From the NCBI RefSeq assembly GCF_002749975.1, contig NZ_PEIG01000001.1, forward strand, positions 434,001 through 498,000: DNA of 64,000 nucleotides. The letters are read 5' to 3'. The position numbers and the translations under genes were made by a program. Each line of letters opens with the position of its first letter. Position 1 is the first letter of the stretch. Positions 16,908 through 25,990 of the stretch are shown one piece after another. This stretch comes from Gloeocapsopsis sp. IPPAS B-1203 (GTDB taxonomy: Bacteria; Cyanobacteriota; Cyanobacteriia; Cyanobacteriales; Chroococcidiopsidaceae). The notes beneath the pieces were generated by a model. The model saw nothing but the letters and a program-made list of their open reading frames with translations. It had not been told where the DNA came from and did not search any database.

Positions 16908-17873
16908 CTACATAGGTACACAACAATCTGTCAGTGCCTCAACTCGATATTGCTCCACCAATGAAGCTTTTTCACTATTGCAGGAACCCTTTAGGTATAC
17001 TGTTTTTGATTTATCTAATAAAATAGTTGCTGTGTAGCGATGGCGATCGCCTTCTGGAGTATCTGCCACTATCTCAACCTGGTTAAAGCTTTCATCTTCG
17101 TTGTGCTCTAACACGCGACCTTCTATTCGATAGTCAAACCATTGCCATCTGTAAGTAACGATTAGTTCTCGTTCTAGAATTTGAGCCGCCCAAGGCAGCC
17201 TACCACAGCCTCGATATTGTTGAGCAATCCAGTCAAGTCTCCCCGTTTGCGTCAGAATTGACCGCAGTGATTCTGGCGTCAGGTAGCCATAGTAACGAGC
17301 ATCAGGAAAAGTGACTGCTGTGGGAGCCATCCGGTGTCCGCCAATATGACTGGCTTGCCAGACGCGAATGCGATCTAGCGATCGCTCCTCCACAATCTTC
17401 AATGCTTGGTGATAGATTGGGTTGCCAAAGCGAGAACAGCAGCGATCGCGGCTACCGTGAGTACAAATCAAGATATCTTTTGTAGGGTTGTCAATCGGAA
17501 GTGCATCCGTTGCTTCACCCATCACATACTGCTTAACTAGAGGGGCAACATCTTGCATATCCGCAAGATGAAATTCTTGTTTGACATATCCTGTTGACAG
17601 TCCCGATTGTTTGCGAAAGATCAAAATAGTGAGATTGTCTTGCTTTAGGCGTTCATTGTAGATGAGCAAAAACCGAGTTTGGAAGCGATCGTACTCTTCG
17701 TCAATTTCGTCAGCGAGTTCGCGTAAGTTATCTGGAATTCCGCTAGATTCTAAATCGTAGGATGCCCAGGGAGGAGGACATTCAATCGCTACATAAATGT
17801 GATGCTCGGAGGCAGAACCGATAATATCTACTCCAGATTGGCGCGAGTGCTCAGCGCACAAAAAATTTTCCAT
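16908..17873 (-). CDS. Sucrase/ferredoxin-like protein
   Basis: 321 residues. It matches the sucrase/ferredoxin-like (thioredoxin-fold 2Fe-2S) family: ILICTHGSRDRCCSRFGNPI carries the cysteine motif, and ASHIGGHRMAPTAVTFPDARYYGYL (partly shown) the conserved histidine segment. The N-terminal CAEHSRQSG contributes one more Cys. These proteins probably bind an iron-sulfur cluster; the enzyme activity is not established. Immediately upstream is the remnant of a siderophore-binding protein and a Fur-box-like site, and relatives are often found beside siderophore-uptake genes, so a role in ferric-siderophore handling is a fair inference. Confidence 0.8.
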   Translation of the reverse strand: MENFLCAEHSRQSGVDIIGSASEHHIYVAIECPPPWASYDLESSGIPDNLRELADEIDEEYDRFQTRFLLIYNERLKQDNLTILIFRKQSGLSTGYVKQEFHLADMQDVAPLVKQYVMGEATDALPIDNPTKDILICTHGSRDRCCSRFGNPIYHQALKIVEERSLDRIRVWQASHIGGHRMAPTAVTFPDARYYGYLTPESLRSILTQTGRLDWIAQQYRGCGRLPWAAQILERELIVTYRWQWFDYRIEGRVLEHNEDESFNQVEIVADTPEGDRHRYTATILLDKSKTVYLKGSCNSEKASLVEQYRVEALTDCCVPM

Positions 17874-17916
17874 AAGCTAATTGTTTTACCAAAATGTAGA
17901 CAAAGAAGGATGAGCA

Positions 17917-18141
17917 TTAGTGTATTTGTTGGCGATCGCTAACGTGACTAATTTCGGCATTTAGCAACTCTTGCACATTATCCACAATCAAATCAGCCGC
18001 GATCGCTCCGCGAATTCGGCTCCAGAGTTGATAATCTACAAAATAAACCTGATTGTTTTGATAGGCACAAAGCGATCGCAAGACAGCATTTTGCTGCCAT
18101 CGTTCTCGTTCAGCGTCTACTGTATTGTTAGATGCAGTCAT
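17917..18141 (-). pseudogene. C-terminal remnant of FecB-type siderophore-binding protein
   Basis: A 74-codon open frame whose middle part, AVLRSLCAYQNNQVYFVDY, followed by QLWSRIRGAIAADLIVDNV, is the characteristic C-terminal lobe of ABC ferric-siderophore binding proteins (compare the QGRVYEVDAEVW region and terminal DDLF in the intact gene at 33888). A full protein is about 330 residues; signal peptide, lipobox and N-lobe are missing upstream, where a HIP1 site and unrelated sequence follow. It is probably a decayed gene rather than a new small protein. The sucrase/ferredoxin-like gene follows 43 bp downstream. Confidence 0.7.
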
Positions 18142-18275
18142 GACAAAATTCCATCACTTCAGATGAATTGCAGAATTCTTGTTCTAGGACATCCTGCCAA
18201 AGATGGGCGTAGTCTTCCTCTGAAATAGTAAGGGTCACAACAAACTCCAGATGACAGACTCAAATGGGTGACAAA

Positions 18276-18294
18276 TGCAAATTATTATCATTTA
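18276..18294. promoter_or_regulatory. Fur-box-like site
   Basis: TGCAAATTATTATCATTTA resembles the Fur consensus GATAATGATAATCATTATC in its core (ATTATTATCATT). It lies about 135 bp upstream of the remnant siderophore-binding gene on the minus strand. Binding is inferred from sequence likeness only. Confidence 0.5.
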
Positions 18295-18685
18295 TTTATG
18301 CTTAAGCGTCAACCGCATTAGCCTGCTGTATACTTTTAACTCTATATTTGGAGTAAAACTATAAACTCAAAGTCTTCTGCTAGAGCGTTAGGTGAGTGCT
18401 ACCAAGCGATCGCTTCCACTACTTTTATTTAAGGAAACCAATCTCCGCGTCCGTGTCAGCCATCTGTAGCAATCTCAAAATGACTTAGCATAACTCCTCA
18501 AGGTACGGATTCCTCGAAATAACTGGAGTAGTAGTGAGTCAGAGTGATTGTCTATTCTAGAAGTAAGGTGAATTACAAATCTATAATTGCTGGATAACTC
18601 ACATCTGAGCGGTGAAAATCTTGACAAAGTCTAGCAAGTATGCATGGATTGTCTGCCTTAAAGTGCTGAGTTTTAGGAAAATTTC
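18295..18685. other. Non-coding gap before M50 protease gene
   Basis: Nearly 400 bp without a supported gene. It has one HIP1 site near 18405 and no strong hairpin or repeat that I recognise. It could hold the 5' leader of the protease gene or further decayed remnants of the siderophore locus. Confidence 0.35.
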
Positions 18686-19882
18686 ATGCAAACAAGTTGG
18701 CGAATAGGATCTTTATTTGGCATTCCGCTGTTATTAGACCCTTTGTGGTTCGTAATTTTGGCAGTAGCAACGCTTAACTTTGGTTTATCTTACCAACAGT
18801 GGGGAGCAACATTAGGCTGGAGTGCGGGAATTATTACTGCGTTGTTGTTATTTGGTTCAGTTCTATTACACGAACTCGGTCATAGTTTAGCAGCGCGATC
18901 GCAAGGCATTAATGTCAAATCGATTACATTATTTCTCTTTGGTGGTATTGCCGCAATTGAGGAAGAATCAAAAACACCAGGACAAGCATTTCAAGTTGCG
19001 ATCGCAGGTCCTACGGTGAGTGTTATTTTATTTGTGCTACTGAGTGCGATCGCCTATCTCTTACCAACAGGTAGCTTGTCGAGTACACTGATCGGCGACT
19101 TGGCGAAAATTAACTTAGTGTTGGCTATCTTTAATTTAATTCCAGGCTTACCTTTAGATGGGGGACAAGTCTTAAAAGCCGCTGTATGGAAAGTGACTGG
19201 CAATCGCTTTCAAGCAGTACGCACTGCTGCTAGCGCTGGACAAATCTTAGGTTGGAGTGCGATCGCATTAGGTTTTGCGATTGATTTCATGACTGGTGAG
19301 TTGGTTTCTGGGTTGTGGATTGTGCTGCTGGGGTGGTTTGGTATCCGTAATGCGACAGCTTATAAAAATATCACTTCATTACAAGAAGCGTTACTCACAT
19401 TACAAGTAAGTGACGCCATGAATAAGGATTTTCGAGTTGTCGATGCAGACTCAACACTACGTCAGTTTGCAGACTTGTTTCTTCTCGCACCTAAAGCAAC
19501 GCAAGTCTATTTTGCAGCTTCAGATGGACGCTATCGCGGAATAGTGTCAGTAGACGATCTGCGCCTGATTGAACGCAGTCAGTGGGAAACTCAAACTCTA
19601 CATAGCATTGCGCGTCCTCTCACAGAAATTCCTACTGTGACAGAAGCAACTTCAATTGCAGACACAATCAATCAACTTGAAAATCAACAGCTACAACAAA
19701 TTACCGTACTTTCTCCTGCTGGGGCGGTTGCGGGTTTAGTGGATAAAGGTGATATCGTGCGGACACTAGCAGAAAAGTTAAAGTTACGCATTGTAGATGC
19801 AGAAATCAAGCGCGTTAAAGAGGAAGGTACTTATCCTCCAGGATTACCACTTAGTGCGATCGCTAAAGCAGCCAGTAAATAA
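18686..19882 (+). CDS. Site-2-protease-type M50 metalloprotease with CBS domains
   Basis: 398 residues. Six or so membrane helices come first, with the zinc site LLHELGHSLAA (HELGH at residues 62-66) and the third ligand in NLIPGLPLDGGQVLKA, defining an intramembrane S2P-like protease. The C-terminal about 130 residues form two CBS modules (VSDAMNKDFRVVDADSTL ... YRGIVSVDDLRL; ARPLTEIPTVTEATSIADT ... GLVDKGDIVR). CBS pairs bind adenine nucleotides, suggesting energy-linked control of cleavage. Substrates are unknown; relatives cleave anti-sigma factors and membrane transcription factors. Confidence 0.9.
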   Translation: MQTSWRIGSLFGIPLLLDPLWFVILAVATLNFGLSYQQWGATLGWSAGIITALLLFGSVLLHELGHSLAARSQGINVKSITLFLFGGIAAIEEESKTPGQAFQVAIAGPTVSVILFVLLSAIAYLLPTGSLSSTLIGDLAKINLVLAIFNLIPGLPLDGGQVLKAAVWKVTGNRFQAVRTAASAGQILGWSAIALGFAIDFMTGELVSGLWIVLLGWFGIRNATAYKNITSLQEALLTLQVSDAMNKDFRVVDADSTLRQFADLFLLAPKATQVYFAASDGRYRGIVSVDDLRLIERSQWETQTLHSIARPLTEIPTVTEATSIADTINQLENQQLQQITVLSPAGAVAGLVDKGDIVRTLAEKLKLRIVDAEIKRVKEEGTYPPGLPLSAIAKAASK

Positions 19883-19924
19883 ATTTGGACAAGAGGTTAG
19901 AGGATAGTAGGCGTTCCTTTAACC

Positions 19925-20842
19925 TCAATCTTTGCTTATCGTTGCTACACTTGGCACAAATATATTCAAGCTATTAGGAATACACTCAATTTCTATAGGC
20001 GTCGTTCCCATTAAATTACCATCCAACACGACCGGCTGCGGAGGTGCTGTATTAATCTTGATGTGTCTGGCGCGGAGATGATTGACATTATCAAGTTCTA
20101 CAGCACTATCGTTAAAGCCTGATTTGAGGAGATGGTAAAGTGCGATCGCTCCTTCAAGGCGAGATTGCGGAGACGTTATTGTAATATCTAAAAGACCATC
20201 ATCAGCATAAACTCCTGTAGTACCATGCGCTAGTACAGAAGTTGGTGGCGCTGAGTTTGCAACTGTTACCGCTGTTACTTGTTGGATTGCGACTGTTTGT
20301 GATTCAGTTTCAACTCTAGTTTCAAAAGGTTTCATACCTTGCCAAAATTGTTTGACTCCAGCCAAGATATAAGCTAAAGCCCCGAAACGATTTTTTGCTT
20401 CTGAGTCAGCTTGTTCAATAGTTTTCGCTTCAAAACCAATTCCAGCAAGTAGTACCATTGGTCTGTTATTGCACAAAGCCGTATCTACTAAACGAGTGTT
20501 ACCTGCTAAGATGACTTGACACGCAGCTTTGAGAGTGCTGGGAATACCAAGATAAGCTGCAAAAGCATTAGCAGTTCCTCGCGGAATAACGCCAAAAGGA
20601 ATGTCTGTATTAATTAAAGCTTCCGCTGCTGCTGAAACTGTGCCGTCACCTCCAGAGGCAATAATGACCTCAGCACCATTTTCGACAGCTTGATGTGCTA
20701 ACTGATTAGCACTGACTTCGGGAGTTGTAAAATAAACATTTAAGTTAAACTCCGGCTCTAACATCGCACGGATTTCTAACAACTCTTGTTCATCACGTTG
20801 GTCTGAAGCAGGTTTAAAAATAAGATAAGCTGAGCGAGACAT
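19925..20842 (-). CDS. YegS/BmrU-type lipid kinase (diacylglycerol kinase catalytic domain)
   Basis: 305 residues from ATG 20842 (a TTG two codons earlier is ignored). The nucleotide loop ASGGDGTVSAAAEAL and the following GVIPRGTANAFAAYLG are diagnostic of the DAGK catalytic domain; ADDGLLDITI and the terminal VVLDGNLMGTTPIEIE complete the beta-sandwich. It phosphorylates a lipid such as diacylglycerol or a related alcohol at the membrane. It converges on the protease gene, with 42 bp between them. Confidence 0.9.
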   Translation of the reverse strand: MSRSAYLIFKPASDQRDEQELLEIRAMLEPEFNLNVYFTTPEVSANQLAHQAVENGAEVIIASGGDGTVSAAAEALINTDIPFGVIPRGTANAFAAYLGIPSTLKAACQVILAGNTRLVDTALCNNRPMVLLAGIGFEAKTIEQADSEAKNRFGALAYILAGVKQFWQGMKPFETRVETESQTVAIQQVTAVTVANSAPPTSVLAHGTTGVYADDGLLDITITSPQSRLEGAIALYHLLKSGFNDSAVELDNVNHLRARHIKINTAPPQPVVLDGNLMGTTPIEIECIPNSLNIFVPSVATISKD

Positions 20843-21225
20843 AAGCAACGAATTTTAACTGGAATTCAAAAACAGAAATTGCTGTGATTTAGGACTATGA
20901 AGGCAGGTAGTAGTGCACATTGCCCAAGCAACCATGCGAAGACTCAGTATCGTCTTTTGCTCAATGTTTAAGCCAGAAGCAGCGTAGATAAACTACAAGA
21001 CTTAACTTAATAAACTGACAAAAAAGCTATGAAAAGAAATCATACTAAAGGTGGGTGAAATGCGTAAAAATCACCTCAAATTATCCATAGTATGACGATT
21101 CAGGGAATAGAGTTAGTGAAAATAAACGGCACTTAATAGCTGTAAATAGTTGATTGTTCGTAGGGGAATTATTGAGACATCAACAATAAACCATGAATTT
21201 AGTTAAATAGTTGTCAAAACTTCAG
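20843..21225. other. Non-coding gap
   Basis: About 380 bp with no coding frame or clear repeat. It separates the lipid kinase from the remnant aminotransferase and is probably decayed sequence. I see nothing definite in it. Confidence 0.35.
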
Positions 21226-21590
21226 CTAGAGTGCAAAATAGTTGGTCGATATGTTTTTTCTCAATAATTCAGTGGTGAAGATCAAGAAAAATTGGCGATT
21301 TGCCCCAATTCCACCAACAGCACCAAAATTCACACTATGATAAGCATGTTTTCTGCCAATTAACCGCTGACACGAAGCTTCATCATGTATCCAGTGGTAG
21401 GCGATCGCTATTTTCAATGCAGTATCTATTGCTTCTGAAGCCGAATTCATGAAAAAAGCACGATTCAACCCCCAAAAGGCAGTTCTGTCAATTGGGTTGC
21501 AAATTCAAACGCCCTTGGATACCCCATCTGAAACGCGGGTGCAAAACCAACCGCATTGCTGCCAAGAACTAGATTTGTGTGTTTGAATCT
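21226..21590 (-). pseudogene. Broken class-III (omega) aminotransferase
   Basis: Read on the minus strand, one frame gives NAVGFAPAFQMGYPRAFEFA, followed by TQLTELPFGG and a stop. A second frame continues directly with LNRAFFMNSASEAIDTALKI, then IAYHWIHDEASCQRLIGRKH and AYHSVNFGAVGGIGANRQFF. Joined, these match the PLP-binding N-terminal region of beta-alanine/omega-amino-acid:pyruvate transaminases (around 440 residues). The join is a frameshift at a TTTTGGGGG homopolymer near 21470. Everything after about residue 170 is missing. It is a dead gene. Confidence 0.75.
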
Positions 21591-21697
21591 GTTGCCAGAA
21601 TTTAGGGAATTGGTATGTTAGACGGTCTGTCGCCAATTCATTTACCGGACTCAAAAAAATTTACAATGCCTGATGGAGAATCAACGCAGAAAGAACA

Positions 21698-22585
21698 GTG
21701 GTATTAGAAGCTGGTAAATTGTGGACAAGGGTAATTGAGCAAACTGAGTATGCTTTACATACGGGCGCACTTCAGTCTATTCCCACAGATTATGAGTTTG
21801 TAGAACAAAACGGTATCAGTTTCCTTGTCCGCACGTTGTCAAACTTGGTACGAAAGGATGAGGTGAAAAAGCAGCAGGAAGATAGCACTTCTGCTGGCAA
21901 GGATTTTAATCCATTCTTACCTTACGAAGAAGATTTATTTGTTGCAGATATTTCTGACACGCATTTGTGTCTGTTGAATAAGTATAACGTTGTCGATCAT
22001 CACTTGCTGATGATTACTCGTGATTTTGAGGATCAGGAAAACTGGCTTAACTGGCGCGATTTTCAGGCGATGTGGATTACCTTAGCAGAGATTGATGGTT
22101 TAGCGTTCTATAACGGTGGAAAGATTGCTGGTGCGAGTCAAAAACATAAACATTTACAACTTGTACCCTTACCGCTTGCTGAGAAAGTAAATTTACCAAT
22201 TGAAAGGGCGATCGCTACTGCTAAGTTTACAGATTCTATCGGTACATCATCAATATTCCCCTTTGTTCATGCGATCGCTTTGTTAGATCCTAGTTGGACA
22301 CTCGATACCGCTGCTACAGCAACGCTAGAATGCTATCAAAACCTGCTTCATGCTGTTGGACTCAACACAAATCAATTTAAAAGCGACAAGCAATCAGGTG
22401 CTTATAATCTACTTGCAACACGACAATGGATGTTAGTTGTACCGCGTCTTCAAGAAAGTTTTGAGTCAATATCAGTTAATTCATTAGGATTTGCCGGATC
22501 GCTGTTTGTCCGCAACGATGAGCAAATGCAGATCCTCAAACATTATGGTCCAATGAGGATTTTGCAGCAAGTGACGAGTGGCTAG
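21698..22585 (+). CDS. ATP adenylyltransferase (Ap4A phosphorylase)
   Basis: 295 residues from GTG 21698. The HIT-superfamily motif [19 protein letters not shown] carries the catalytic histidines, and [20 protein letters not shown] and [20 protein letters not shown] match the GalT-like branch of Ap4A phosphorylases. It splits diadenosine tetraphosphate to ATP and ADP, removing a stress alarmone. Its stop codon shares the palindrome CTAG (22582-22585) with the stop of convergent potA. The last residues (VTSG) lie in the dispersed AGTGGCTAGT repeat also seen at the end of the response regulator gene. Confidence 0.9.
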   Translation: MVLEAGKLWTRVIEQTEYALHTGALQSIPTDYEFVEQNGISFLVRTLSNLVRKDEVKKQQEDSTSAGKDFNPFLPYEEDLFVADISDTHLCLLNKYNVVDHHLLMITRDFEDQENWLNWRDFQAMWITLAEIDGLAFYNGGKIAGASQKHKHLQLVPLPLAEKVNLPIERAIATAKFTDSIGTSSIFPFVHAIALLDPSWTLDTAATATLECYQNLLHAVGLNTNQFKSDKQSGAYNLLATRQWMLVVPRLQESFESISVNSLGFAGSLFVRNDEQMQILKHYGPMRILQQVTSG

Positions 22586-23733
22586 TTACTGGTGGCTAAA
22601 ACTGTTGGCTTGACATTTTGGCGGTTGTATGAAGTGTAAGTAGATGAGTTTTCTGTAAGGATGCGGATGCTGTCTGGCGGTAGCTTGACTTTTACAGTGT
22701 CGCCAGAATTAAATCTATGGAGATCGCTGTAGTGAAGATTTTGCGATCGCACAATAATGCAACTCTGCTCAGTTAAACGCACAATATAACGCGTATCAGT
22801 GCCAATATAAACAGTTTCTTCTACCTTACCTTGCAAAGACTCATCGCTGTTAGCAGGGAAAATCACTACCTTTTCAGGACGCACAACTAAAGTGACAATA
22901 CTATCTAGTGGTATTTCATCATCACAGCTGACGCATACTGGTAATTGTTCGTCAACTAAAATCGTAACTGCATCTAGATGACGCTTAATGACACGTCCGA
23001 TTAAGAAATTTGTTTCGCCAATGAAATCGGCAACAAAGCGCGAAGTTGGGTTTTCGTAGATTTCAACCGGTGTCCCTACTTGTAATACCCGTCCTTGATC
23101 CATTACCGCAATGCGATCAGACATGGTGAGGGCTTCTTCTTGATCGTGAGTGACGTAGATGAATGTAATTCCTAAGCGTTGTTGCATCCGTTTGAGTTCG
23201 AGTTGCATTTCTTTGCGCAACTTCAAATCTAAAGCTCCCAAAGGTTCGTCAAATAATAGTACTGCTGGTTGTTTGATCAAAGCCCGCGCTAAGGCGACTC
23301 GCTGCTGTTGTCCTCCTGAAAGTTGACGCGGATAGCGTTTTTCCATTCCGGTGAGTTTTACTTGCGCTAATACTTCAGCCACTCGATTTTGAATTTCTCG
23401 GCGGGGGCGGTTCTCCATTTCGAGTCCAAAGGCGACATTCTGGGCTACAGTGAGATGCGGAAATAATGCGTAGTTTTGAAATACGGTGTTGACTGGGCGG
23501 TGAAAGGGTAAGCGATGTGACATTGGTTCGCCGTGAATAAAAATCTCTCCTGATGTGGGAGTTTCAAATCCAGCGATCGTCCGTAGTGTTGTTGTTTTAC
23601 CACATCCTGATGGTCCAAGGAGGGAGAAGAATTCTCCTGAGGCTATTTGGAGATTAATGTTGTTGACGGCTAGGAAGTCTTTTTTTCCAGTGAATTTTTT
23701 GGAGAGTTGTTGGAGTTCGACTGCTGGTATCAT
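22582..23733 (-). CDS. potA: Spermidine/putrescine ABC transporter ATP-binding protein
   Basis: 383 residues from ATG 23733 ([14 protein letters not shown]); an upstream extension through repeat sequence to 23808 is not credible. Walker [15 protein letters not shown], signature [15 protein letters not shown], Walker [13 protein letters not shown] and H-loop VTHDQEEAL are intact. A C-terminal TOBE domain (about 270-360) is present, as in PotA. It powers the PotBC channel. It is the last gene of the minus-strand amine oxidase-potBCD-potA series; its 186-bp gap from potD holds an interspersed repeat. Confidence 0.93.
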   Translation of the reverse strand: MIPAVELQQLSKKFTGKKDFLAVNNINLQIASGEFFSLLGPSGCGKTTTLRTIAGFETPTSGEIFIHGEPMSHRLPFHRPVNTVFQNYALFPHLTVAQNVAFGLEMENRPRREIQNRVAEVLAQVKLTGMEKRYPRQLSGGQQQRVALARALIKQPAVLLFDEPLGALDLKLRKEMQLELKRMQQRLGITFIYVTHDQEEALTMSDRIAVMDQGRVLQVGTPVEIYENPTSRFVADFIGETNFLIGRVIKRHLDAVTILVDEQLPVCVSCDDEIPLDSIVTLVVRPEKVVIFPANSDESLQGKVEETVYIGTDTRYIVRLTEQSCIIVRSQNLHYSDLHRFNSGDTVKVKLPPDSIRILTENSSTYTSYNRQNVKPTVLATSN

Positions 23734-23761
23734 TTGTTTGGTAGTGTAGCTTTTTAAGAAA

Positions 23762-23805
23762 CGAACCACATTGGCGTAGCTTTCCCATAGGGTAGGCACA
23801 AAGGA
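23762..23805 (-). repeat. Interspersed repeat, copy 2 (inverted relative to copy 3)
   Basis: On the minus strand this 44-bp block reads TCCTTTGTGCCTACCCTATG then GGAAAGCTACGCCAATGTGG and TTCG. It differs from the block at 25058-25101 at two positions. It lies between potD and potA. Confidence 0.7.
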
Positions 23806-23919
23806 CACAGAGCAAGAAGACTAGAGAGGGGAAGGTTAGGATGATCGTATGCTCAATTCTATTCACTCGCTCCGGACTTCGTCCCGCTGCGCTAACGCCC
23901 CTCGCTCCTCATTAAAGTA

Positions 23920-25017
23920 TTATTTGCCTACTGCGACTTTGACTTCGTTCCAGGCTTCGTCGTAGAGGGGTGTTGCTTGACCGACATCGTTGATGTATTT
24001 GAGTTTGGCGAAAACTTCAGGTGGAGGATAGATTGCAGGGTTTTGTAAGTCGGCTTCGTTAATTAGTCCTTTGTCTCTGGCTGTTTTGTTGGGCGAACCG
24101 TAGTGAATGAAGTTTGAAATTTTTGCCCCAACTTCGGGTTCTAAAATGAAGTTAATAAATCTTTCAGCAAGTTCTTTGTTAGGGGCGTTTTTGAGAACTA
24201 CCATGTTATCTGTCCAAACGATTGTTCCTTCTTTAGGAATTGCATAGCGGATTTGCTCGTTTTCTTCCATAACTTGGAAAATATCACCACTCCACTCGTG
24301 GGTGAGATCGACTTCACCTTGATCGAGTAGAATTTGACCAGTATCGGGAACAAAAGCAGCGATCGCATCTTTATGCTTGACTAAAAAATCTCGTGCTTGC
24401 TGAATTTCTGCGGGATTAGTCGTATTGGGGTCGAAACCGAGATACATTAAAATTACACCCGTGGTATGGCGCATGTCATCCAGCCAAGCGGTTCTTCCCG
24501 CAAATTTAGGATCAAACATTGTTGCCCAGCTATCAATTTCTTGATTATTTGTTGCTGTAATGTTGTAACCAATTCCTAAAGTTCCCCATTGATAAGGCAA
24601 ACTATATTTATTTTCTGGATCGTAGGGTGCATTCACAAATGTTGAATCAAGATGTTTCCTATTAGGAATATTCTCTAAATTTAATTCTTCTAATAAACCT
24701 TCATTGGTCATAATTGCGACCATGTAATCTCCAGGAAACGCAACATCATAGCCTGGATTTCCTGGCTGAATCTTAGCATAAAGGGCTTCGCTATTTTCAT
24801 AAGTATCATACTTAATTTTAGCGTTAAACTCTTTCTCAAACTGAGTAAGAACTTCAGGTGCAATATAAGTAGACCAATTATAAACACTCAATACATTAGA
24901 CGGTGTATTACCATCACTCACGTTTGTCTGGTTACTCCCACTACATCCGAGTGGTAATATTAAAGCAACAAAAAACAACACTACAAAACTCAAAATTCTT
25001 CTCATCATAGAACTCAA
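23920..25017 (-). CDS. potD: Spermidine/putrescine-binding lipoprotein
   Basis: 365 residues. It has a lipoprotein signal (hydrophobic FVVLFFVALILPLGCSGS, lipobox Cys about 25), then the PotD/PotF-like periplasmic fold: VLSVYNWSTYIAPEVLTQFE, AFPGDYMVAIM, PYQWGTLGIGYN, LTHEWSGDIFQVMEE and NFIHYGSPNKTARDKG. These motifs shape the polyamine pocket with Trp and acidic residues. It delivers polyamines to PotBC. It is transcribed with potB and potC upstream. Confidence 0.93.
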   Translation of the reverse strand: MSSMMRRILSFVVLFFVALILPLGCSGSNQTNVSDGNTPSNVLSVYNWSTYIAPEVLTQFEKEFNAKIKYDTYENSEALYAKIQPGNPGYDVAFPGDYMVAIMTNEGLLEELNLENIPNRKHLDSTFVNAPYDPENKYSLPYQWGTLGIGYNITATNNQEIDSWATMFDPKFAGRTAWLDDMRHTTGVILMYLGFDPNTTNPAEIQQARDFLVKHKDAIAAFVPDTGQILLDQGEVDLTHEWSGDIFQVMEENEQIRYAIPKEGTIVWTDNMVVLKNAPNKELAERFINFILEPEVGAKISNFIHYGSPNKTARDKGLINEADLQNPAIYPPPEVFAKLKYINDVGQATPLYDEAWNEVKVAVGK

Positions 25018-25057
25018 ATCCTATTCATTACTTGATGAGTTAATCTCTCATGACTTC

Positions 25058-25101
25058 TCCTTTGCGCCTACCCTATGGGAAGGCTACGCCAATGTGGTTC
25101 G
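25058..25101 (+). repeat. Interspersed repeat, copy 3
   Basis: TCCTTTGCGCCTACCCTATG, then GGAAGGCTACGCCAATGTGG and TTCG, a near-exact inverted partner of 23762-23805. It fills half of the 85-bp gap between potC and potD and ends one base before the potC stop codon (25103-25105). The pair thus brackets potD. Confidence 0.7.
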
Positions 25102-25102
25102 T

Positions 25103-25990
25103 TCACCTCAATTCTTTCGTCCCAACGACCAAAGCAGGTATTATCAACACCAAAGAAGCCAACAACATTAAACTAGAAATAGCATTAATCGCAGGTGTCA
25201 CCGAAAATTTAATCATCCCGTAAACAAAAAGTGGTAAAGTTGTTGCACCAACTCCAGCGGTAAAGAAAGTCACAACAAAATCATCTAGAGAAAGTGTAAA
25301 AGCAAGCAAAGCACCACTAAAAATTGCTGGAGCAATTAGTGGTAAAATAACTTTCGATAATACTTTCCATTCATTAGCCCCTAAATCTAAAGCAGCTTCT
25401 TCTAGTGCTGGATCGAGTTCGGCTAAGCGCGCCCTGACAGTAATTGCAACAAAAGAAATATTAAAGGATACATGACCAACAATCATTGTAGGTAAGCCAA
25501 AATTCAATCGAATTCCTATAAAATTTTCTATTAACCTAAAGACTAAACTAAAGAAAACTAATAAAGAGATTCCCATTGTAATTTCTGGAATCACAATAGG
25601 AAGAAACAATAAACTATCAATAATCACTCGCCCAGGAAAGCGAAAACGTTCTAACGCAAGTGCGATCGCTGTTCCTAAGATTGTTGCTAGAAGTGTTGAA
25701 ATCACAGCAACGAGTAAACTATTCTGTAATGCATCCCAAATTCGGGTATCAGTCACGTTCGCTGTTAATTGCGAGTCAGCTTGAAGTAAACCACGATACC
25801 AATCCAAAGTAAAGCCACGCCAAACAGCATTAAAACGCGATGTATTAAACGAGTAAATAACTAAAATCAGAATTGGCAAATAAATAAAAGCAAATCCTAC
25901 TGCTGCATGGAGTAATAGCCAACGTTTACCAAGCGATCGCACCAATACATCAAACCTTCTTGAGGCATTATCTGACACAGAAATCGTCAT
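25103..25990 (-). CDS. potC: Spermidine/putrescine ABC transporter permease
   Basis: 295 residues with six membrane helices and the permease EAA loop EEAALDLGANEWKVLSKVIL that contacts PotA. ALSLDDFVVTFFTAG is the characteristic PotC C-terminal segment. Its ATG overlaps the potB stop codon by four bases (ATGA, 25987-25990), so the two are translationally coupled. It has an N-terminal cytosolic extension of about 25 residues before the first helix. Confidence 0.93.
   Translation of the reverse strand: MTISVSDNASRRFDVLVRSLGKRWLLLHAAVGFAFIYLPILILVIYSFNTSRFNAVWRGFTLDWYRGLLQADSQLTANVTDTRIWDALQNSLLVAVISTLLATILGTAIALALERFRFPGRVIIDSLLFLPIVIPEITMGISLLVFFSLVFRLIENFIGIRLNFGLPTMIVGHVSFNISFVAITVRARLAELDPALEEAALDLGANEWKVLSKVILPLIAPAIFSGALLAFTLSLDDFVVTFFTAGVGATTLPLFVYGMIKFSVTPAINAISSLMLLASLVLIIPALVVGTKELR

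Noticed and set aside
18128-18238. 36-codon minus-strand frame (GTG start, ISEEDYAHLWQDVLEQEF)
   Set aside because: The peptide looks protein-like and overlaps the start of the FecB remnant, but it is too short to assign and could be part of a larger decayed gene; kept out of the feature list.
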